Below, in pieces: positions 17,348 through 25,999 of a stretch of 35,699 nucleotides of DNA; the first letter of the stretch is position 1, and the number at the start of each line of letters is the position of its first letter. The stretch lies in contig NHFN02000003.1 in the NCBI GenBank assembly GCA_002170245.2, positions 1 through 35,699 of the forward strand, in the 5' to 3' direction. Position numbers and translations under genes: made by a program. This DNA comes from Gammaproteobacteria bacterium TMED112. GTDB lineage: Bacteria; Pseudomonadota; Gammaproteobacteria; Magnimaribacterales; TMED112. The notes beneath the pieces are model-generated. The model was not told where the DNA came from, made no database searches, and saw only the letters and a program-made list of their open reading frames with translations.

Positions 17348-17518
17348 TCAGAAAATAATTGAAGAGTTTTTATTGTTAATTTGGTTGTTTTCTTCTTTTA
17401 GTGAGCATAAAAATAACTCTGCTGATTTAAAGTCAGAATTGAAGTACTGAAAAGCAACTCGTTCAATATATGCATTATCTATTGGTTGCTTAAGAAAATA
17501 GTTAATTAAATCTTTCAT
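17348..17518 (-). CDS. Unannotated small ORF (56 aa) behind a LexA box
   Basis: MKDLINYFLKQPIDNAYIERVAFQYFNSDFKSAELFLCSLKEENNQINNKNSSIIF*; ATG 1 nt from an SOS-box palindrome. Not in the ORF track (below length cut-off). Confidence 0.5.
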   Translation of the reverse strand: MKDLINYFLKQPIDNAYIERVAFQYFNSDFKSAELFLCSLKEENNQINNKNSSIIF

Positions 17519-17519
17519 A

Positions 17520-17535
17520 CTGTATAAGTATACAG
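17520..17535. promoter_or_regulatory. Putative LexA (SOS) box
   Basis: ctgtataagtatacag, near-perfect 9+9 palindrome tactgtata-ag-tatacagta; CTG-N10-CAG matches CTGTATATATATACAG at 14/16. Confidence 0.7.
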
Positions 17536-17546
17536 TATTATTAGAT

Positions 17547-17576
17547 AAAAAAAAGGGGAAGTTTCCTTCCCCTTTT
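17547..17576 (-). terminator. Rho-independent terminator of the TonB-dependent receptor gene
   Basis: aaaaggggaag-tttc-cttcccctttt, minus-strand T8 tract. Confidence 0.85.
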
Positions 17577-17591
17577 AGAACAAAGATTACT

Positions 17592-20500
17592 TTAAAATCT
17601 AACGTTTACACTAGCATTGACTTGTCTGCCAATGAATAGAAGGTCTGCTTCTGGGGTGAAGACATCTTCTTCAAGCCCATCGTAGTCCATTAAGTTATAA
17701 AAGTTAACTCTGACTGTTGTGTCATCATTCACACTATAACCTATACCTCCATTGTAAGAAGTATATCCGTCAAATTCATAAATAGGGTTACCATCGTATC
17801 CCAAATATTCATCGTCGTACTGCCTGAAAGCATCAATGACACCACCAGATCTTGAGTTACCTTGAACCCAAACATACCAATCTTGGTAGTACCACTCTAC
17901 AGCTGTATCATAGAACCATTCGTCATTACCAAATTGTCCTGTTGAGCTTAACAAGTCATCAGCAGCACCAGAATCTGCACTCGCAAAGAAGTCTTCTTGA
18001 GTAGCTCTCCATCTGACAGCCATAGAACCAAGGTCCATAGCTACATTTTCTCTAGATGCCCATGACGCAAGCTCTGATACATCAAATGTAAAGTCTGCTT
18101 TGTAGACGTATGTTGCGAAATCAATTAAACCTGCATTAATCAGACCTGTTTGGAAATCAACAACTTCAAAATCAGCATCTCTAGTGAAGGAATCACAGAA
18201 CTGACTATTTGGATATGTTTCATAGTCGTAGCATGCTTCCATGTTTTGAGTTAATGAGTATGAAGTAACATAATCATTAAGCTGAATTTCAATGTAATCG
18301 GCAGCTAAATTTAAACTACCAAATAATACGTCTCCCCACCAATTTGGTTGGTAAACAATACCTGTAGATTTAGTATCTGCAATTTCATTCATTAAATTTG
18401 GATTACCACCTGTCTTACCAGTTGTAGTAGCGTTTACAACCAGTGATACAAAGTCAGCCGGAATGCCTTCTGCATCACAGTTAGCTTGTCTAACTTCTGG
18501 GTTTCGACCAACTTGTCTAAATCTGTAGTCACAAGGGTCGTTTGCTGCTGAGAAAGCTGTAATTTGTGGTAAAAATAAATCCCCTAAATCAGGTGCTTTA
18601 ATAGCAGTTTGCTCAGAAAATCTGATAGCTAAATCATCCATGATTCTCCAGCTAACTGATGTTGCCTCAACATCGTATGAACCAGCTATAGAATTATCAA
18701 TAGTTCTGGCAGAGAAGTCGACTATAACTGATTTTACTCCTGGAAGTGTTACATCGCCGCCCATAAGAGGCACACTTACTTCGTAGTAATCAGCATCAAC
18801 TTCATAACCACCACCTAAAGAAGGTCTTGCTGCAGATCTTGTGATTGCAAGATTTTGAATAGCAGAAGCGTTATATTGGCCTTGCTCAACTCTTGCTTCA
18901 AAACCTAAAGCAGCTTTTACAGTTCCTGTTGGAAGCTCAAGCACATCTCCAGATATTGTGGCATATGTTACTTCTTGTTCTATAAAGGCATTAGTTCTAA
19001 GGTTAGTACCAATATAGTCCCGAGCTGCCTGTGATGGAGCACCTCTACCAAAAATGTTTAATGGTGCACAATCACCAATCTCACCAAGTAAGCTTCCGCC
19101 GGAAACTTGACGTCCTGAGAAATAAGAAGGTGCATATTGTGTGTAATCGTACAATGCAGGATCACGAGTAGGATCGTAGTTCATTCTACAGTCAACTTCA
19201 CCTGTATTTGGGTTAATACCAACGTCAAGTGCTGCAGCCCATCTAGCACCAATCACACCTGGAGCATCAGAATAAATTTCTGTGTTACCAATTGAATAAC
19301 CTAGAGAATAGTTATAAGAAGAATCATCTAGATCAAAAGTTCCTTCTAAACCAACTGAGAACATAGACACAGAGTTGTTATTTTCAACTGTGTAACCACC
19401 ATCTCCTTTTTGAAGAACGTCCACATGTGATTTTTGTACGTGGAATGACGGAAGACCCCATGAAGCTAAGTAATCTACAGAATTCTGGGTTAGATATGGG
19501 TGATCTGAAGCAAATTCTGGTGTGAAGCTTTGATTTCCTGAAAGTGCCCATGTTGAATACGGGTATGAAGACTCATTTCCGTAGTCGAATGAGAAGAATC
19601 CATTGTGGAAAGTATCAAAGTACAATGTCATGTTGTCATTAATGTCGTAGTTTGAAAACATACTGAAGTTTAGTCTTTCAAAACCAGCTCTCAAAGTGTC
19701 ATAGTCTTCTCTATAACCATCCATTGAATCGAATGAAAAGAAAGAACTTCCGTAATTAACTCCAGTGTTATATGGCATCATTTCGCCAATTTCACCGAAG
19801 TGCCAGGATGTTCCATCTGGGAACTGTCCATCAAAATACCAAATACCGTTAACTCCATCAGCAAATGAATACTCGTAAGGAGTAACTCTTCCAGTTTCTG
19901 GAACAGCAACAATACCTATACAACCTGTTGAGGTTTCTTGTGGATTGCCTTCAACGTTTGCTGTAAAAGGTACAACCATGCCTCTTTTAATGTATTGTCT
20001 TTGATATGACTTTCCTGCTGCATAAGTTCTTACTAAGGAATTGTAGTTACATGTCTGAGCTTCTCTGTCAAACCATCGATCCCAATCACCGGTAAATACA
20101 GTTCCAATTTGTTCGTATTGGAAATTCATGACCATGTTTCCTTTGCCCCCAGCAAAGTTTCCACCCATGACAGCTTGGAATGATGTGTCTGAGGACATGC
20201 CTGCATAATCATCATATGTCATTGTCATTGCTGCGCCTTCATAATCATCTTTTAAGACGTAGTTAATAACACCAGCGATAGCATCAGAACCATAAACAGC
20301 TGAACCACCAGCATTAACAATTTCAACTCTGTCAATCATGACTGATGGAATGTTGTTAATATCAACGGCGTTACCTGAACCGCCTGATCCAAATGGAGAT
20401 GTTGATCCAACGAATCTTCTTCCATTGACCAGTACTAATGTTCTACCTGATCCCAGGCCAAAGTTATTGGCAAGCGCTTGACCCACACTAAGTGAGCTTT

Positions 20501-20819
20501 GGTTACCAAATGAACCACCTGAACCAGATGTTAGAGAGTTTGTAACACCAATACCCGGAACATCAAAAAGTGCATCCGCAGCATTTGTATAACCTCTATT
20601 TTCGTACTCCTCGCCGTAGATGATAGTCACAGGTTGAGCAACTTCGTATTGCGTTCTAGTAATCCTAGAACCTGTAACAACCACTTCTTCTGGCTCGGCT
20701 TCATCCTCGTCATCTGCAGTTTCTACAACAACATCTGAAGATGCATCAGAAGCTTCTTGCGCTTCAATGAAACTGAAAAATCCAAGGGAAACTAATAGTA
20801 AAAGTAATCTTTTAGTCAT
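17592..20819 (-). CDS. TonB-dependent outer-membrane receptor
   Basis: Signal peptide; EEVVVTGSRITRTQYE; plug RTLVLVNGRRFVGS...NNIPSVMIDRVEIVNAGGSAVYGSDAIAGVINYVLK; C-terminal beta strand ending VNVRF; strong GAGGAAAG SD. Confidence 0.95.
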   Translation of the reverse strand: MTKRLLLLLVSLGFFSFIEAQEASDASSDVVVETADDEDEAEPEEVVVTGSRITRTQYEVAQPVTIIYGEEYENRGYTNAADALFDVPGIGVTNSLTSGSGGSFGNQSSLSVGQALANNFGLGSGRTLVLVNGRRFVGSTSPFGSGGSGNAVDINNIPSVMIDRVEIVNAGGSAVYGSDAIAGVINYVLKDDYEGAAMTMTYDDYAGMSSDTSFQAVMGGNFAGGKGNMVMNFQYEQIGTVFTGDWDRWFDREAQTCNYNSLVRTYAAGKSYQRQYIKRGMVVPFTANVEGNPQETSTGCIGIVAVPETGRVTPYEYSFADGVNGIWYFDGQFPDGTSWHFGEIGEMMPYNTGVNYGSSFFSFDSMDGYREDYDTLRAGFERLNFSMFSNYDINDNMTLYFDTFHNGFFSFDYGNESSYPYSTWALSGNQSFTPEFASDHPYLTQNSVDYLASWGLPSFHVQKSHVDVLQKGDGGYTVENNNSVSMFSVGLEGTFDLDDSSYNYSLGYSIGNTEIYSDAPGVIGARWAAALDVGINPNTGEVDCRMNYDPTRDPALYDYTQYAPSYFSGRQVSGGSLLGEIGDCAPLNIFGRGAPSQAARDYIGTNLRTNAFIEQEVTYATISGDVLELPTGTVKAALGFEARVEQGQYNASAIQNLAITRSAARPSLGGGYEVDADYYEVSVPLMGGDVTLPGVKSVIVDFSARTIDNSIAGSYDVEATSVSWRIMDDLAIRFSEQTAIKAPDLGDLFLPQITAFSAANDPCDYRFRQVGRNPEVRQANCDAEGIPADFVSLVVNATTTGKTGGNPNLMNEIADTKSTGIVYQPNWWGDVLFGSLNLAADYIEIQLNDYVTSYSLTQNMEACYDYETYPNSQFCDSFTRDADFEVVDFQTGLINAGLIDFATYVYKADFTFDVSELASWASRENVAMDLGSMAVRWRATQEDFFASADSGAADDLLSSTGQFGNDEWFYDTAVEWYYQDWYVWVQGNSRSGGVIDAFRQYDDEYLGYDGNPIYEFDGYTSYNGGIGYSVNDDTTVRVNFYNLMDYDGLEEDVFTPEADLLFIGRQVNASVNVRF

Positions 20820-20918
20820 ATCTTTCCTCTTTAATTAATAATTAATCTTTATTTATCGCCTGATTCGCCCATTTAGTCAAGGATTTAGGCTAATTTTTGC
20901 CAAGAATATTAATAAAAG

Positions 20919-20971
20919 AAAAAAAAGACTCTGCGTATTAAGGAAAATCACTATTTTCATGGCAAGCAGAG
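20919..20971 (-). terminator. Interrupted-stem terminator downstream of the 21002 ORF
   Basis: Minus strand CTCTGC...(GAAAAT-agtg-ATTTTC)...GCAGAG-TC-T8. Confidence 0.55.
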
Positions 20972-21001
20972 GTTTGAACTATATTGCTTTTAACTGTTAA
21001 A

Positions 21002-21286
21002 TTATTTTAATTTTTTAACCTTATCTTCAATAACTACCTTACTTGCTGAAATCCATAAATCTGGTTGAGGCTCTTCTGATTTTTTTTTCCTAGATATCCA
21101 TGCAAAATTAATTGCAGACAGTACAGCAACAATCAGAAGAAAAGCCCAATATGCATCCTTTTTGTTTTTGTCCCAAACATCGATGGTTAACATCAACGCA
21201 ATCACCACAAGTCCGATATTTAATACCACACTAAGTATTCTAAAATTAATCATTTCTAAGTCACCTGGAGGCAAAAACCTTTCCAA
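21002..21286 (-). CDS. Small membrane protein of unknown function (two TM segments); start more likely at 21253
   Basis: MINFRILSVVLNIGLVVIALMLTIDVW... and YWAFLLIVAVLSAINFAWI hydrophobic segments, charged C-terminus. Confidence 0.6.
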   Translation of the reverse strand: MERFLPPGDLEMINFRILSVVLNIGLVVIALMLTIDVWDKNKKDAYWAFLLIVAVLSAINFAWISRKKKSEEPQPDLWISASKVVIEDKVKKLK

Positions 21287-21300
21287 CCACTCTCAAACAA

Positions 21301-21438
21301 TATCAAAAATCTCTTAGAAGTCTATAACCAAGGAGAGGTTGATAAAAAGTGATAAATAACGGTAATACAGGATTCTCACAAAATTCTTACTATCCCTTGT
21401 AGAAACATGTACGAGGACACTCTAAGAGCTTTTTGATA
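21301..21438. repeat. Inverted repeat, 18-bp arms (17/18), 102-bp spacer, adjacent to tRNA-Ser
   Basis: TATCAAAAATCTCTTAGA (21301-21318) versus TCTAAGAGCTTTTTGATA (21421-21438). Confidence 0.75.
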
Positions 21439-21439
21439 G

Positions 21440-21530
21440 TGGCGGAGAGAGAGGGATTCGAACCCTCGGAACGCTATAAACGTTCACTACCTTTCCAAGG
21501 TAGCGCGATCGACCACTCTGCCATCTCTCC
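21440..21530 (-). tRNA. tRNA-Ser(GGA)
   Basis: Minus strand ggagaga/tctctcc acceptor, anticodon arm ctacc-ttGGAaa-ggtag, long variable arm, encoded CCA (21440-21442). Confidence 0.96.
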
Positions 21531-21554
21531 GAGAGAGAGCATTATATAACAAAT

Positions 21555-22265
21555 TTAACCAGTGGTTCTAATGGGTATAATAGCTATTCCACCCCTTCTC
21601 TCGAAATAACCCTCCACTGAATTTATTTTGTAGCCAGCTTTGATTAAATCGCTAAATACATACTCAACACATAATTCATGAAAACACTCTTTCTCAAAAA
21701 ATGTACCAAGGTATTTTGAGATATTCGCTATATCATCAGAATCTACTTTCCCATCAATGTATATCTCTGCTATATCTGGTTGTGATGTAACTGGACATAG
21801 CGACCGAAAACCAGAAAAACTGGTAATTGTTTTACTGTCAGTTACTTTGGGAGCATGACTGAAGTCTGAATTTATAATAATTTGTCTAGGGGCCAAGTCC
21901 TTTTTACAATAAATTTCATCAATTTTAATCGAGGCTTGTACTAAGTCTTCCAGATGTTTTTTTAATGTATCTCGCACTTCTTTTTGTGAATTAAACCTTT
22001 TGTGAATTAATGAATTTATGAAAAGTTTTAAGGATTTTGACTCAACAGTGAATTTTGAATCTGCAGGAATATGCACAGAAAGTTCGTTATGGTTTGAAAC
22101 GCTATCCTGATCCAGCCAAAAGATCTCGTGAAGATTCCAAATATCTACACCTTTCTCAAAAATAAGATCTTTATCTTGCCTTTGATCGTCTCGAGAAATT
22201 GGAAAAAGTATTTCTGGGCTGAAGGAATCTGGTGTTGCTACTTTTTTTCCGAGTGGTCCTGCCAT
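21555..22265 (-). CDS. queF: NADPH-dependent 7-cyano-7-deazaguanine reductase QueF
   Basis: LGKKV..., DIWNLHEIFWLD, ESKSLKLFINS, SLCPVTSQPD catalytic Cys, FHELCVEYVFSDL, YFERRGGIAIIPIR. Confidence 0.93.
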   Translation of the reverse strand: MAGPLGKKVATPDSFSPEILFPISRDDQRQDKDLIFEKGVDIWNLHEIFWLDQDSVSNHNELSVHIPADSKFTVESKSLKLFINSLIHKRFNSQKEVRDTLKKHLEDLVQASIKIDEIYCKKDLAPRQIIINSDFSHAPKVTDSKTITSFSGFRSLCPVTSQPDIAEIYIDGKVDSDDIANISKYLGTFFEKECFHELCVEYVFSDLIKAGYKINSVEGYFERRGGIAIIPIRTTG

Positions 22266-23039
22266 TTAATCCTTTACGCCTACACCTTTGTGTAGCAAGT
22301 AATATGCTAATGCAAAAAAACCAACTGTGAAAATACAAATAAGGATAAAACCAAATGCTGGATCAATCTCTGAAGTACCTAGCATTGCATATCTAAAGAA
22401 ATTTACAATGTAAAGAATTGGATTAATTTTCGAAAAAAATTGCCATTGGTCACTTAATATCTCTACTGAATAAAAGATGCCACCAAGGTAAATTAATGGT
22501 GTAAGAACAAAGGTTGGAATGATACTAATATCGTCAAAAGTTCTTGCATAGACACCGTTAATTAGACCTAAAATTGAAAATAATGTTGATGTTAATAAAA
22601 TTGAAAAAAGTGTCAGAAATATGTTGCTAATGCCAAAATTAGTGAAGAACAAGCTCACCAGAACAACAACAATTCCCACCAAGACTCCTCTTGCTATACC
22701 CCCAGCAATGAAACCTAACAAAATTGCCCAATTAGCCATAGGGGAGATTAGTATTTCTTCGATAGCTTTTTGAAATTTTGCCCCAAAAAATGCAGAAGCA
22801 ACATTAGCATAGGAATTTGTTATGACTGCTAACATGATTAATCCAGGAACCATAAATTCTAAATATGTGAGGCCTTCATAACCAGGCATTTCTCCAATCC
22901 TACTCCCTATCAATTCTCCAAATATTAAAAAATACAGGGCAGTTGTAATTGCGGGCGGAATGATTGTCTGAATCCAAATTCGAAGTATTCTTCTTACCTG
23001 AACATACGACAAGGTTTTTAAGGACTGGAGATGGTTCAT
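22266..23039 (-). CDS. ABC-2 type transporter permease (YadH-like)
   Basis: Six hydrophobic segments; PGYEGLTYLEFMVPGLIMLAVITNSYANVASAFF; LGGIFYSVEILS. Confidence 0.9.
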   Translation of the reverse strand: MNHLQSLKTLSYVQVRRILRIWIQTIIPPAITTALYFLIFGELIGSRIGEMPGYEGLTYLEFMVPGLIMLAVITNSYANVASAFFGAKFQKAIEEILISPMANWAILLGFIAGGIARGVLVGIVVVLVSLFFTNFGISNIFLTLFSILLTSTLFSILGLINGVYARTFDDISIIPTFVLTPLIYLGGIFYSVEILSDQWQFFSKINPILYIVNFFRYAMLGTSEIDPAFGFILICIFTVGFFALAYYLLHKGVGVKD

Positions 23040-23947
23040 TTTTTTGATGTGAGGTTTAAGAAAAGTTCTTCCAATCTGTTTGTTTGGTTTTTGATGTTGG
23101 TAACTTGTAGCTGCTTAAAAGAATTATTTTCAAATAATGTGTTCATACTGACATCTTTGGGAACTACTACAGAAAACTTTTTTTCGTCTTCAACGGTAAG
23201 ATTGAAACCATTGATTTTTAGATTCTCTGGTACGTTTTGGTTAGTCTCGATTGTAAAAACTTGATTTTCTAATTTTTTAAGCAGAGCATCCATGTTTGTA
23301 TTTTCGATGATGGTGCCATCATCAATGATAGCAATATTGCGACATAGGTTCTCAGCCTCTTCTAAGTAATGTGTTGTGAGAATGATAGTCGTGCCGCTTT
23401 TATTTATATCAATTAAGAAATCCCAAAGACCTCTTCTTAACTCAATGTCCACTCCAGCTGTTGGCTCATCTAAGATTAATAATTCTGGCTCGTGAATTAG
23501 AGCTTTAATTATCATTACTCTTCTTTTTTGACCACCTGATAATTCTCTAATAAACACATCTCGTTTGTCCCATATGCCTAATTTTTTTAAGTATTTTTCA
23601 GTTCTTGCTGACGCTAATTTTGGGCTTACGCCATAATATCCTGCTTGTGCCATGATGACATCTCTTACTTTTTCGAATTGTGAAAAATTGAATTCTTGGT
23701 TTACAACACCAAGTTTAGTTTTTGCTAATGCAAAATTTTCGTCAATATCTACACCACAAATTGAAATAGACCCTTGGTCTTTGTTTACTAAAGATGAGAT
23801 TATTCCAATAGTGGTCGATTTTCCCGCGCCGTTGGGGCCCAATAATGCGAAGAAATCACCACTTTCAACAATCAAGTCAATACCTTTTAATGCCTCAACT
23901 TTATTGGCATATATTTTTTTTAGATTCTTAATTTCTAATGCTTTCAT
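23036..23947 (-). CDS. ABC transporter ATP-binding protein (YadG-like)
   Basis: LLGPNGAGKSTT Walker A, ELSGGQKRRV signature, LLILDEPTAGVD. Confidence 0.93.
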   Translation of the reverse strand: MKALEIKNLKKIYANKVEALKGIDLIVESGDFFALLGPNGAGKSTTIGIISSLVNKDQGSISICGVDIDENFALAKTKLGVVNQEFNFSQFEKVRDVIMAQAGYYGVSPKLASARTEKYLKKLGIWDKRDVFIRELSGGQKRRVMIIKALIHEPELLILDEPTAGVDIELRRGLWDFLIDINKSGTTIILTTHYLEEAENLCRNIAIIDDGTIIENTNMDALLKKLENQVFTIETNQNVPENLKINGFNLTVEDEKKFSVVVPKDVSMNTLFENNSFKQLQVTNIKNQTNRLEELFLNLTSKK

Positions 23948-25128
23948 TAGTGTCTTTTAGATAAATGATCAACAGCTCCTGATATTCCGCTAATAGTTAA
24001 TGGGTACATTTTTTCATCCATCAAGGCATTAATCATTTTTATGGTAGAGGTATAGTCCCAGTGGTCTTCATGAACAGGATTTAACCAAACTGTTTTATGA
24101 AAATATGAATAAATCTTTTTCAACCAATGCTCACCAGATTCTTTATTCCAATGCTCGATGCTCCCACCAGCGTTAGTGAGCTCATAGGGGGCCATACTGG
24201 CATCACCAATGATTAGAATCTTATGGTTTGGCGAAAATTTGTTGAGAACGCTTTGTGTAGCAACTCTATTTTCGTTCCTTCTAAAATTATCTTTCCAGAC
24301 TGATTCATATATACAATTATGAAAATAATAGTATTCAAGATTTTTAAATTCCGATTTTGCAGCTGAAAAAAGCTCCTCACACATTTTAACAAAAGGATCC
24401 ATTGATCCTCCAACATCAAAAAAAACAATCAGATTTATATCATTGAGCTTTTCTCGTACATACTCCAATTCTAAATAACCAGCATTTTTTGCAGTACTTT
24501 TAATTGTGTCATCCAAATTAAATTCAAAATTTTCTCCTTTTCTTGCCATTTTTCGTAATTTTCTTAGGGCAATTTTAATATTCCGAGTGCCCAACTGTAG
24601 TGAATCATCAAGATTTTCGTAATTCCTTTCTTCCCAGACTTTTGCAGCCATACCTTTATTTGATTTCCCCCCTACCCTGATACCATTAGGATGATTACCT
24701 GAGTTACCGAAGGGAGATGTGCCAGCAGTACCTATCCATTTATTACCGCCATGATGCTCTTTTTCTTGTTCCTCCAACCTTTTTTTGAATTCTTCCATTA
24801 ACTTTTCCAAACCTCCTAAATCTTTTATTTTTTTTAAGTCCTCTGCACTTAGGTTCTTTTCAAACTCTTGTCTTATCCATTCCTCAGGTACAATCATTTT
24901 TAAAATATCGTCCATATTTTCGATTCCTCTAAAATAAACATCAAATGCTCTATCAAATTTATCAAAGTATTTTTCATCCTTTACTAAAATTGTTCTGGAC
25001 AGGAAATAGAAATCAGTCCAATCAGCAAAAACAAGTTTTTTTTCAAGCGCTTTAAGCAAATCTAAAAATTCTTTTAAGCTTACTGGCACGCCATAAGCTC
25101 TGACGGTATTAAATAAGTTTATAAGCAT
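23947..25128 (-). CDS. VWA-domain (CoxE-like) protein paired with MoxR
   Basis: NLIVFFDVGGSMDPFVKMCEELFSAAK MIDAS-like motif; LIIGDASMAPYEL; start overlaps the stop of the MoxR gene. Confidence 0.85.
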   Translation of the reverse strand: MLINLFNTVRAYGVPVSLKEFLDLLKALEKKLVFADWTDFYFLSRTILVKDEKYFDKFDRAFDVYFRGIENMDDILKMIVPEEWIRQEFEKNLSAEDLKKIKDLGGLEKLMEEFKKRLEEQEKEHHGGNKWIGTAGTSPFGNSGNHPNGIRVGGKSNKGMAAKVWEERNYENLDDSLQLGTRNIKIALRKLRKMARKGENFEFNLDDTIKSTAKNAGYLELEYVREKLNDINLIVFFDVGGSMDPFVKMCEELFSAAKSEFKNLEYYYFHNCIYESVWKDNFRRNENRVATQSVLNKFSPNHKILIIGDASMAPYELTNAGGSIEHWNKESGEHWLKKIYSYFHKTVWLNPVHEDHWDYTSTIKMINALMDEKMYPLTISGISGAVDHLSKRH

Positions 25129-25970
25129 TAGTTTGATTCTCTTCTGGTCATAAAAGCTAGACGCTGCAAAAGTTCAACATCTTGCTCATTCTTTAAAAGA
25201 GCTCCATATAATGGAGGAACTAAGTTACTGTTTTTAGAAGCAATAACCTCTTGGGCTATGTCATCAGAAACAATTAATTTAAACCAATCAATTAGTTCTG
25301 AGGTTGTTGGCTTCTTTTTTAAACCGGGCACCTTTCTAATGTCAAAAAAGATATCCATAGCATCCTTTAATAGTTTCTTTTTAATTTTAGGAATATGTAC
25401 TGATATAATTTTTTCTAAGACATCTCTGTCTGGAAATGCTATGTGGTGGAAGAAACACCTTCTTAGAAAAGCATCTGGTAAGTCTTTTTCATTATTTGAA
25501 GTGATGATTACTAGAGGTCTGTTCTTCGCCTTTATTGTTTGATCTAGTTCATAACAATAGAATTCCATTCTATCAAGCTCTTGCAGCAGATCATTCGGAA
25601 ACTCAATGTCGGCTTTATCTATTTCATCAACAAGCAGCACAACTTGTTCATCTGCAGTAAAGGCATCCCATAATTTTCCTTTGTTTATATAGTTTGCTAT
25701 GTCCTCAACTTTATCGTTACCCAATTGAGAATCTCTTAAACGAGAAACTGCATCATACTCATAAAGTCCTTGTGAAGCTTTAGTTGTTGACTTTATGTGC
25801 CATTCTATTAATCGCATATTAAGTGACTCTGCAACTTCTAAGGCAAGCATTGTTTTACCCGTGCCAGGCTCCCCTTTTACCAGTAAAGGTTTTTCTAAAC
25901 TTAAAGATGCATCCACTGCAAGTTTAAGATCTTCTGTTGCTATATAGCTTTTTGTACCTTGGAATCTCAT
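25128..25970 (-). CDS. MoxR-family AAA+ ATPase
   Basis: LLVKGEPGTGKTMLA Walker A; VVLLVDEIDKAD Walker B; VIITSNNEKDLPDAFLRRCFFHHI. Confidence 0.92.
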   Translation of the reverse strand: MRFQGTKSYIATEDLKLAVDASLSLEKPLLVKGEPGTGKTMLALEVAESLNMRLIEWHIKSTTKASQGLYEYDAVSRLRDSQLGNDKVEDIANYINKGKLWDAFTADEQVVLLVDEIDKADIEFPNDLLQELDRMEFYCYELDQTIKAKNRPLVIITSNNEKDLPDAFLRRCFFHHIAFPDRDVLEKIISVHIPKIKKKLLKDAMDIFFDIRKVPGLKKKPTTSELIDWFKLIVSDDIAQEVIASKNSNLVPPLYGALLKNEQDVELLQRLAFMTRRESN

Positions 25971-25999
25971 TTAGACTAGATTAAAGTTTATCAAATTAT

